Part shown: positions 52,350 to 60,627 of the stretch, in pieces
How the letters are laid out: the number at the start of each line of letters is the position of its first letter
Position numbering within the stretch: position 1 is the first letter of the stretch
NCBI GenBank assembly: GCA_009363875.1
Contig: CM018683.1
Span: forward strand, 66,099,030 to 66,163,029
Reading direction: 5' to 3'
Length of the DNA: 64,000 nt
Source: Mikania micrantha
Taxonomy: Eukaryota; Streptophyta; Magnoliopsida; Asterales; Asteraceae
The notes under the pieces: model-generated
Told to the model about the DNA's origin: nothing
What the model saw: the letters and a program-made list of their open reading frames with translations, nothing else
The model's database searches: none
Program-made: the position numbers and the translations under genes

Positions 52350-55037
52350 ATGGCTTCAAAGAATCTGACAAATTTGTCCAACTTACTCAATCTGGACAAT
52401 GAAATTGGCACCGGAACAAAGCCACCAAGGCTTGTGTCAGGAGACAACTTCCAAGATTGGAAATTCAGATTTCAGTCCTTCATCAAGTATACCGATCCAA
52501 AACTTTGGAGATCGATCGAGGATGGACCTTATGTTCCTTCTTATCAAAGTGAAATCAATGGTCCTCTTGTTCCAAAGGATCCTGAGTTATATACCGACAA
52601 TGACATACTGCTTATGGAAAAGGATGAGAAGGCATATGCTTCTATTACTATGGCTCTATCTACTGACGTTGCTCACGGATTTAAGGAGCACAAAACAGCA
52701 AAAGAACTGTGGAATGCCTTGGTTGAAAGATTCGAAGGAAATGAGGATATGAGAGAAAGTCGAAAGGATATGCTCAGACAGAAATTCAATATGTTTAATC
52801 ATATCAAAGGAGAGACTCTTGAAGCACAACTGAACAGGTTCACTCATCTGATGACTGAGATGACCAGCTCTGGAATTGAGATGACTAAGGGAGAGGTTAA
52901 CAAGAAGCTGTTGAATTCACTTCCTTACACTTGGAACTCCAACTGCACAACAATCAAAAGGACCAAAGATATGTACAAGACTTCCTTAAGCGAGCTGATC
53001 TCAATTATCAACTCATATGATATGGATGATAAGCAGAGAGCACTGAACCATGCCAGCTCAATGGGCATTGCACCTACTTCTGAAAACTCTGCTCTTCTGT
53101 CAGCTATCAATCTTCAATCATCAGGAATGCAACATTATCAGACTTCTGCATCTCATGGAGTTCCTTTTGAGACTGCTTTTCTGTCATCTGGACAAACCGG
53201 ATCAGTGCCTAAAGTAAATCCAGAAAGTGAAGAGAATCTGCTGCTGTTTAAAGGATTCATGAACAGCTACAATGCTTTCATAGCTGGAGAATTGGCACCA
53301 TCCAATCTCACTCAAGACAACCTAGAGCAAATCAATCCAGCTGATGTTGAAGAGATGGATATCTCGTGGCAGATGGCAATGGCAGTGTTCAGAGCAAAGA
53401 AGTTCATCAAGCGCTATGGAAGAAACAGCTTTGGAAACAATCCAGGAAAGAAGCTCGGTTTTGATAAGTCAAAGCTGCGATGTTACAACTGTGACCAACC
53501 AGGTCACTTTGCCAGAGAATGTAAGCAGCCAAAGGTGGATAATGATGGAGAGAAAAAGCCTGAAGAGAAAACTGTGACTACTACTGCAGGAGGAAGTGCT
53601 AGCACATCCAAAGCACTGGTAACTCAAGAGACTGACTCTTATGACTGGAGTGATCAGGTGCAGGAACTGGAGCTAACTCTGAGTCACGCTTTCATGGCTG
53701 AAGTGGACGACAAACAGACTGAGGTAACTGAAAATCTTTGCTCCACATCTTGCATAGACAAAGTCTTTAAGTATAGATCACACAATGAATCTTTAATCAA
53801 AGAAGTAAATAAGTTAAAATACTTTAACTCAGAATTTCTTAAAAATGAAGGAATTTTTAAAAGAAAGCTTGAGGCTGAGAGTCGGGACGTGGTGAGGTTA
53901 AAAGAACTTTTAAGTGACAAGGAATCCAACTATAGAGATGCTCGACGAAAAATCGACGAACTCACACTAGAGTTGGATGATGTCAAATCTCAGCTTGCTA
54001 AATCATCAATTAAATGTGAAAGATTTGATTATTCAAGCAAAATTTTGGAAAACATGACATCCATCAGATTCAAGAAGGGTAGTGGAATTGGGTATAATGA
54101 ATGTGAACCACCCTTTAATCATAACTATTCAAGCATGCCAAGAATCAACACATCTGTTGATGACTTGGAACTGGATTCTAGTCGTATTTGTGATTTTCCC
54201 ACTGAACCAGTCATGCTTACGGCTGACCCTGTTATAACTAATGATTCTGAGATTTGTGCAGAAAACCTAAGTGTTGCAGGTTTAAAGGAGGAGAAGGTAG
54301 AAAGAAGTGCATGGAGGAGCACAGATTGTTCATCATCTTCTAGCAAATCATATTTTGTTCCAAAAACTAATTTTGTTAGAAAATTTGATGAAATTGACAT
54401 TAATATCAGTGATATGCCTAAACATTTTCAGAAAACATTTGCTATAAAATCAACTTTCTCTCCTTTAACAACACAGACTGCACCGGCTCATTCCACAGTT
54501 ACCAAAGAGGAAAGTTCACTGTTAAATCCTAACAGTGAACCTTATATTCCCACAACATCCTCTAGCCAAAGTAACTGTGATGTAAAGCCCTTTGATCCAA
54601 TTGAATTTCATCAAAAGGTCTGTTGTTATGCATGTGGGAAACCTGGCCACATTGCTAGACATTGTATGCATCGACCTACTGAATTCTTCTATGGGAAAAA
54701 TCAGAAGGTCATTCCTAAGGCTAAACCAGTACTTAATCAAGTAAGGATCGTACCATCCTCCAAGCCTAAGGTGACCTCTCAGAAGGAAACCAAAATTCCT
54801 TCCACTGCAAAGAGATCTATGAAATCTACCAAATCATCAAAGTCTCACAAACAACAACAAAGAACTTTCATAAATGGATCAAAAAGAACTAATCAGTGCA
54901 GTGGAAGCATGACAGAACAGGTTAAGTACAACATAGAAAAGCCCAAAAACAGACCAAAATTCAGACCCAAAGACAGAGTCTTTTCCATTACTAAAGTGCC
55001 TAAATCTGTTATGGTTTGGGTACCTGTTTCTCATTAA
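52350..55037 (+). CDS. gag: Element D Gag (two CCHC knuckles)
   Basis: 895 codons. The copia gag domain occupies residues about 30-235 (FQDWKFRFQSFI, ELWNALVERFEGNEDMRESR). The first zinc knuckle CYNCDQPGHFAREC is at about 378-391. A coiled coil lies at about 480-560, with the second knuckle CYACGKPGHIARHC at about 759-772 and a basic Lys/Ser tail ending MVWVPVSH. The architecture is the same as element B Gag, and segments such as QMAM--FRAKKF-KR-GR and LGFDKSKL-C-NC--PGHFAREC are almost shared. The start is the first ATG after the leader repeats. Its end overlaps the pol frame, which is -1 relative to gag; in B the two frames are the same. Confidence 0.92.
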   Translation: MASKNLTNLSNLLNLDNEIGTGTKPPRLVSGDNFQDWKFRFQSFIKYTDPKLWRSIEDGPYVPSYQSEINGPLVPKDPELYTDNDILLMEKDEKAYASITMALSTDVAHGFKEHKTAKELWNALVERFEGNEDMRESRKDMLRQKFNMFNHIKGETLEAQLNRFTHLMTEMTSSGIEMTKGEVNKKLLNSLPYTWNSNCTTIKRTKDMYKTSLSELISIINSYDMDDKQRALNHASSMGIAPTSENSALLSAINLQSSGMQHYQTSASHGVPFETAFLSSGQTGSVPKVNPESEENLLLFKGFMNSYNAFIAGELAPSNLTQDNLEQINPADVEEMDISWQMAMAVFRAKKFIKRYGRNSFGNNPGKKLGFDKSKLRCYNCDQPGHFARECKQPKVDNDGEKKPEEKTVTTTAGGSASTSKALVTQETDSYDWSDQVQELELTLSHAFMAEVDDKQTEVTENLCSTSCIDKVFKYRSHNESLIKEVNKLKYFNSEFLKNEGIFKRKLEAESRDVVRLKELLSDKESNYRDARRKIDELTLELDDVKSQLAKSSIKCERFDYSSKILENMTSIRFKKGSGIGYNECEPPFNHNYSSMPRINTSVDDLELDSSRICDFPTEPVMLTADPVITNDSEICAENLSVAGLKEEKVERSAWRSTDCSSSSSKSYFVPKTNFVRKFDEIDINISDMPKHFQKTFAIKSTFSPLTTQTAPAHSTVTKEESSLLNPNSEPYIPTTSSSQSNCDVKPFDPIEFHQKVCCYACGKPGHIARHCMHRPTEFFYGKNQKVIPKAKPVLNQVRIVPSSKPKVTSQKETKIPSTAKRSMKSTKSSKSHKQQQRTFINGSKRTNQCSGSMTEQVKYNIEKPKNRPKFRPKDRVFSITKVPKSVMVWVPVSH

Positions 55038-58000
55038 TTGTGTGCAAAATGCAGGGACGGCCAAGTAAGCTCAAACATGTTTGGTACGTAGACAGCGGCT
55101 GTTCCCGGCACATGACTGGGGACTTTTCCCAGTTGCATGAAGTTACACCATTCAATGGAGGGTATGTATCGTTTGCTGGAGACAAGGGAGGAAGGATAAG
55201 TATGAAAGGCACGGTCACAAATGGAACTCTCAGTTTTGAAGATGTATATTACGTTGAAGAGCTCAATCACAGTCTCTTGAGTGTTTCTCAGATCTGCGAT
55301 AAGAGTTTTTCAACACACTTCACAAACAAGGAATGCCTTATTCTTAAGCCTGGTTTTGTGGTGCCTGAGAAGTGGATTCTGATGAGAACTCCAAGGATAA
55401 ACAATGCATACATTATCAACATGAACTCAGATTCGTTTACAGAGAATACTTGCTTGTTTTCTAAGGCATCGGAGCATGATTGTTTGTTATGGCATAGGCG
55501 ACTGGGTCACGTAAATCTGAAGAATCTTAACAGGTTAGCCAAGGGAGATCACGTAATCGGTTTGCCTTCTAAAGATTTTTCCACCATTGAGAAATGTATT
55601 GCTTGTGCAAAGGGGAAGCAACACAAAAGACCTCACGAGCCTAAATTGTTCAATTCTATCTCTTCAGTTCTACAACTTCTTCACATGGATCTCTTCGGAC
55701 CAGTCAACGTTATGAGCATCGGGAAGAAGTCATACTGTCTGGTAGTGACTGATGACTATTCCAGATTCACTTGGGTATTCTTTCTAGCCAAGAAAGATGA
55801 GACTCCAGAGATTCTGAAGAAGTTTATTACCTTAATTGAGAATCAGAGAAATCTGAAGGTGAAAGTAATCAGAACTGATAATGGTACTGAATTCAGAAAT
55901 CAGACTCTTATAGATTTCTGTGATGAGAAAGGAATTGCCAGACAATACAGTGCAGCAAGAACTCCTCAACAAAATGGAGTTGCTGAAAGAAGAAATAGAA
56001 CTCTGATAGAAGCAGCTCGTACTATGTTGTTAGAATCAAAACTACCTATCTTCTTCTGGGCTGAAGCAGTTAACACTGCTTGCTATGTTCAAAATCGAGC
56101 TCTGCTAAACAAGCGTCATCAAAAGACTCCATACGAGATTCTCTTCAATCAGAAACCCAAGGTTGGCCATTTCAAGTCATTCGGATGTCCTTGTACTCTT
56201 CTCCATACCGAGCCTAATCACAAGTTTGATGACAAGGCAGATGAATGTTATTTTGTGGGATATTCATCCGAAAAGGCAGCTTACAGAGTTTACAACAAGA
56301 AAACTAGGATGATTGTGGAATCGTACTACATAGATTGGCAAGAAATGAACTCCACAGATGCCGGTTCTGGTCCAAACTGGCTATTTGAGTATGATTCTAC
56401 CTTCAGACCTTTCAGTGCTACATCAGAGAATGCAGAAGCATCTGAGCCAGCTGATGACTTTTCAAGGGGAGATGATGTGGATTATAGGGTTGACTATGTT
56501 CCTTGTGATCCTAATCTCTTAACTGTTGACCCTCCAGGCTTGTACACTCGTGCCCCTCCAGCTCAGCCAACACCAATTCATGAAGTTCTTCCATCAGCAA
56601 CCGACACTTCTCAGTCAACTCAACCTCTTCCTGAAGATAATCAAACCTCATCCTCTTCCCAACATATATTTGATAATCCACTTTTCTCAGCTAACATCCC
56701 TGAGGAACACTGTGTGGATCTTGGAGCTGAAACAAGTGAAACTGCTCCTATTGATCATGTTTCTTCTTCAAGTGAAGACCAAATCAACAACATCAGTAAC
56801 CTGCTGGACAATCTGGAAGTCGATGATGTGCCAACACTCAATGTGAACAAGAATCATCCAATGGAGAATATTATTGGACCTCTCTCAGAAGGCATTCTCA
56901 CTCGAAGCAAATCGATTACAGTTCAGAACACTATGCCTGAAGAAACAATCACTCGAAGTCAATCAGGTCCCATTAATTCTTGTTTATATTCTTGTTTTAT
57001 TTCGCAGGCAGAACCCAAGAACGTCAAAATGGCGCTTAAGGAGTCCAGCTGGGTTGAGGCAATGCAAGAGGAGCTGATTCAGTTTCAGAAGCTCAAAGTT
57101 TGGAATCTGGTTCCACTACCCAAAGGAAAACTACCTATAGGAACAAGATGGGTCTTCAGAAACAAGAGAGACGATTCTGGTGTAATCATTCGAAACAAAG
57201 CCAGACTGGTTGTTCAAGGATTTTATCAGCAGGAAGGGATAGACTATGAAGAAGTGTTTGCACCGGTTGCAAGACTTGAGGCCATACGAATTTTCTTGGC
57301 TTATGCTTCACATATGAACTTCACGGTCTATCAGATGGATGTAAAGACTGCTTTTCTGTATGGAAAGGTTAAGGAAGAAATTTACGTCTGTCAGCCTCCA
57401 GGCTTTGAAGATTCCCAATTTCCGGACCATGTCTATAAGTTAGACAAAGCTCTTTATGGTCTTCATCAGGCACCGCGAGCGTGGTATGCAACACTTACTG
57501 ATCATCTGCTTGCAAATGGATATACCCGTGGAGCCATTGATCAAACTTTATTCGTTCGCAAAGATAAGGATGACTTAATTCTCGTTCAAATCTATGTGGA
57601 TGATATCATATTTGGTTCCACTAGCTCAGCGTTGTGCAAGGAATTTGAAGGGGTGATGAAGAAGAAATTTGAAATGAGCGCGATGGGAGAAATGACCTTC
57701 TTTCTAGGTCTGCAGGTAAAGCAGGATTGTAAGGGTGTGCTGATTCACCAAGGAAAATACGTCACAGACATTTTGAATAAGTTCAAAATGATGGAATCTA
57801 AGCCAGCATCCACTCCCATGGCTGCTCGTCCTATCCTAACTTCGGATTTAGATGGTGAAGATGTTGATCAACACCTCTATCGCTCAATGATTGGCTCTCT
57901 GATGTATCTGACTGCTAGTCGTCCAGACATTATGTTTTCAGTGTGTCAGTGTGCCAGATATCAAGCAAATCCGAAGGCATCTCACCTCATAGCTGTCAAG

Positions 58001-58537
58001 AGAATCTTTCGGTACCTAGTCGGGAAACCTAAACTCGGTCTTTGGTACCCAAAGAACTCTGAGTTTCGATTATTTGCGTACTCAGACAGTGACTTTGGTG
58101 GATGTAACCTGGACAGGAAGTCAACCACCGGTGGGTGTCAGTATCTGGGAGATCGCCTTGTCTCATGGCAATGCAAGAAACAGACGACCGTATCCACATC
58201 TACTGCGGAAGCCGAATATGTTGCTGCTTCCAGTTGCTGCTCTCAGGTTATCTGGATGCAACAACAACTTCTCGATTACGGTTTGAACTTTCTTGACTCT
58301 CCTATTTATTGTGACAATGAAGCAGCCTTACAGATCGTCAAGAATCCGGTACAACATTCCAAAACTAAGCATATTGACATCCGGATTCATTTCATCCGTG
58401 ACTGTTTCGAACGAAAACTCATTCATCTTGAAAAGGTCCATACAGACGACAATCTGGCGGACCTTTTCACAAAACCATTCGATACAGCACGGTTTCATCA
58501 CTTGCTTGCCTCTCTCAAACTAATCAGCTTCAAATAA
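55016..58537 (+). CDS. pol: Element D Pol (protease, integrase, RT, RNase H)
   Basis: Open from 55016 (a TTG codon, so no real start). The first ATG is 55049, within CKMQGRPS. Protease YVDSGCSRHMTG at about 24-36; integrase HRRLGHVNLKN...CIACAKGKQHK, HMDLFGPVNV, TDNGTEF and PQQNGVAERRNRT; RT QMDVKTAFLYGK and YVDDIIFGS (about 860); RNase H SDSDFGGC, STAEAEYVAASSCC and DNEAALQI. All catalytic residues are present. The frame is -1 relative to gag with a short overlap. No slippery heptamer lies in phase with gag, so how Pol is made is unclear. An AG with acceptor-like context (TGCAGG, 55049-55054) occurs at the position equivalent to that in B. Confidence 0.92.
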   Translation: MGTCFSLIVCKMQGRPSKLKHVWYVDSGCSRHMTGDFSQLHEVTPFNGGYVSFAGDKGGRISMKGTVTNGTLSFEDVYYVEELNHSLLSVSQICDKSFSTHFTNKECLILKPGFVVPEKWILMRTPRINNAYIINMNSDSFTENTCLFSKASEHDCLLWHRRLGHVNLKNLNRLAKGDHVIGLPSKDFSTIEKCIACAKGKQHKRPHEPKLFNSISSVLQLLHMDLFGPVNVMSIGKKSYCLVVTDDYSRFTWVFFLAKKDETPEILKKFITLIENQRNLKVKVIRTDNGTEFRNQTLIDFCDEKGIARQYSAARTPQQNGVAERRNRTLIEAARTMLLESKLPIFFWAEAVNTACYVQNRALLNKRHQKTPYEILFNQKPKVGHFKSFGCPCTLLHTEPNHKFDDKADECYFVGYSSEKAAYRVYNKKTRMIVESYYIDWQEMNSTDAGSGPNWLFEYDSTFRPFSATSENAEASEPADDFSRGDDVDYRVDYVPCDPNLLTVDPPGLYTRAPPAQPTPIHEVLPSATDTSQSTQPLPEDNQTSSSSQHIFDNPLFSANIPEEHCVDLGAETSETAPIDHVSSSSEDQINNISNLLDNLEVDDVPTLNVNKNHPMENIIGPLSEGILTRSKSITVQNTMPEETITRSQSGPINSCLYSCFISQAEPKNVKMALKESSWVEAMQEELIQFQKLKVWNLVPLPKGKLPIGTRWVFRNKRDDSGVIIRNKARLVVQGFYQQEGIDYEEVFAPVARLEAIRIFLAYASHMNFTVYQMDVKTAFLYGKVKEEIYVCQPPGFEDSQFPDHVYKLDKALYGLHQAPRAWYATLTDHLLANGYTRGAIDQTLFVRKDKDDLILVQIYVDDIIFGSTSSALCKEFEGVMKKKFEMSAMGEMTFFLGLQVKQDCKGVLIHQGKYVTDILNKFKMMESKPASTPMAARPILTSDLDGEDVDQHLYRSMIGSLMYLTASRPDIMFSVCQCARYQANPKASHLIAVKRIFRYLVGKPKLGLWYPKNSEFRLFAYSDSDFGGCNLDRKSTTGGCQYLGDRLVSWQCKKQTTVSTSTAEAEYVAASSCCSQVIWMQQQLLDYGLNFLDSPIYCDNEAALQIVKNPVQHSKTKHIDIRIHFIRDCFERKLIHLEKVHTDDNLADLFTKPFDTARFHHLLASLKLISFK

Positions 58538-58584
58538 AAGCATTTTTGTAAATACATTAAAATTTGTGCCTTAATTTGTTCACA

Positions 58585-58755
58585 AATTTAGGGGGAGAAA
58601 ATTTACAAAACAACAAAAAGATTTTTCGTTCTTTGAGTCAAAATTTACAAAACAACAAAAAGATTTTTCGTTCTTTGAGTCAAAATTCACAAAACAACAA
58701 AAAGATTTTCGGTCGTTGAGTCAGTCTAAGACAATCTATAAGTTTAGGGGGAGTT
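58585..58755 (+). repeat. 42-bp tandem repeat between two internal polypurine tracts
   Basis: Three copies of a 41-42 bp unit (AAAATTTACAAAACAACAAA...TTTGAGTC) lie at 58598-58639, 58640-58681 and 58682-58722. They are bracketed by TTTAGGGGGAGAA (58587) and TTTAGGGGGAGTT (58743). Both bracket sequences are copies of the genuine polypurine tract before the 3' LTR. Multiple internal polypurine tracts after pol are a known Sirevirus trait. Confidence 0.8.
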
Positions 58756-59702
58756 AAGCTTTGAAATCCTAAGAAAAAGAGATTCTGCTTCAAAGAAAAA
58801 TACAAAAATATTTTTTAACTTTTAACTTTACAAAAACTTAAGAAAATACAAAAAGATTTTAATTGGACAAGCAAAGTGAGTCGATCAAATAGGGAAGTGA
58901 AATAATTTCTAAGGATCAAAACTTCACTATCTTAATATGATTTCAAAAGGAATTACAATCTTGAATATCTATTCTATGCTAAGAAGTTGAAACAAGTTTT
59001 TCAAAACTTAAATAATCAGACTTGATCAAACTAAAAAAAAATACGTATATATATATATAAATAAGTGTGAAATTGTGATCATTAGATAACTAGAAATGTG
59101 TGACAACTATTTGACTTCTTGATTAAATCCTTGAATCAAAACAAGATTGTGTTTCTATAAACTTGAAATTGTGTTTGAAAAACTCGGGTATTTTCTATGT
59201 TTTGTGCAAACAAAGAGCGGGAAATACCTACTGAAGCATTCTGTGTTTTGCGTAAGCAAAGACCTGAATGTGTGACGTTAAGGCCAATGTGTCTGCAGAT
59301 CAGTAAATAAAAGATGCCAATGAGCACAAGATGATAGAACCCTTTCTTGTTCTTGATTCTAATCTAATGGATCTGTTCTTTTCTTTTCTCATCTTAAAAC
59401 TCTGTCAAAAATGATTTTAAGTTCGTTGAAACACAATCAAAGGTTGAAACAAAGGATTTAACTAGACTGATAGGTTGCATATTAATCTAGTCTTAAAATC
59501 TAACTGATCACAAATTTCCCATAAGATATTTTTAGTAAAACTTGATCATATAACTGATTTTTAAGAGATGGAATAACGAGTGGAAATAATTGGTGGGAAT
59601 AACTCTTTAAAGGTTGTGCTTCTTCAAGAAATTCAACTAAGATAGTTAATTTTTGATAACAGATTTGATCCCACAAATTTGAACCGATTAAACTTTAAAA
59701 CT

Positions 59703-59871
59703 TGTTCAAATTTCAAATTTTAAATTTTAAATTTTAAATTTTAAAGTATTTTATTTTATTTTATTTTATTTTATTTTATTTTATTTTATTTTTTTTATTT
59801 TATTTTAAAGTATTTTATTTTATTTTATTTTATTTTATTTTATTTTATTTTATTTTATTTTATTTTATTTT
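59703..59871. repeat. AAATTTT and TTTTA microsatellites
   Basis: (AAATTTT)n at about 59712-59745 is followed by a long (TTTTA)n tract to 59871, within the pol-ORF3 spacer of element D. Confidence 0.9.
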
Positions 59872-59899
59872 AGAAAAGTTAGAATTTTAAATCGAAATA

Positions 59900-60530
59900 A
59901 GAAAATAAACGTGTATTCGAAATCTAGTACACGAAATATGTGTACTCGAAATAACCCTATATATAGTCCAACCATATTTAATTTCGAGTACCATTTATTT
60001 CGTATACACAGTTTTTCATTTCGAGTATAAAAACTTCATTTTAGAGGCGATCTCGATTTCTAGACTTGATCTCAAAATTCCACTCCGGCTATCTTGTAGA
60101 TCCTCTATAGGCGACCCTAGGTATCAATTTTCATCAAGATCTAACCGTGAAATCGAAAGTTATGGTCAAAATAAGATTTCGAGTACGCGATTTTCGTATA
60201 CAGAAGGTCTTTGGTCAAATTGACCTCGAAATACTTAAAATTGAAAGGCAATTCGTGAATATGTTGGTCGCCTTTCAATTCCGAGTATATTGAACCTAAT
60301 TAGAAATTCTAAGGAGCCAAATTGTTGAACTTTTCAAGAATTTTTCAGTACACGAAATATGAACTTTTGAGTACACGAACCACTTCGTGTACAGCCTCAA
60401 ACTTCGAATACTCTAAATTTCGTGTACAGGTTATACTTCGTGTACACGTCACATTTCGTGCACAACCAATATTTCGTGTACAACCTACTTTTCGTGTACA
60501 CGATGTACTTCGTGTACATCTGTTGTTCAG
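59900..60530. promoter_or_regulatory. TTCGTGTAC/TTCGAGTAC motif array upstream of ORF3, element D
   Basis: About twenty exact or near copies of TTCGTGTAC, GTACACGAA and GTACTCGAAAT, densest at 60340-60520. They match the half-sites of the LTR palindrome and the leader array. The Cys/Thr/Arg repeats of the minus-strand ORF 60345-60548 are a by-product. Confidence 0.65.
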
Positions 60531-60627
60531 AGGAGAAATTTTCAACACTTAGAAAATTTCTCAATGTGTTCGAGTATGGTTTTTTATTACTTGAGATATT
60601 AAACTAACTTGATTATTTTCATTTCAG

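Larger units (their letters stand above)
58756..60627 (+). other. Pol-ORF3 spacer of element D
   Basis: No gene. It is AT-rich, with a TATATATAG box at 59958-59966, a CTAG|GTATCA donor-like site at 60120/60121, and a TTCGTGTACA motif array at 59900-60530. It ends with a splice-acceptor-like sequence abutting the ORF3 ATG (CTAAC at 60604, TTTCAG at 60622-60627). Confidence 0.6.

Noticed and set aside
55015..55021. TTTGGGT as a -1 slippery heptamer at the gag-pol overlap of element D
   Set aside because: The heptamer is not in phase with the gag codons (codon starts at 55014 and 55017), so tandem slippage into pol does not fit.
60345..60548. Minus-strand ORF with repeated CTR units
   Set aside because: It is a translation of the TTCGTGTACA repeats upstream of ORF3; no start context or independent support.
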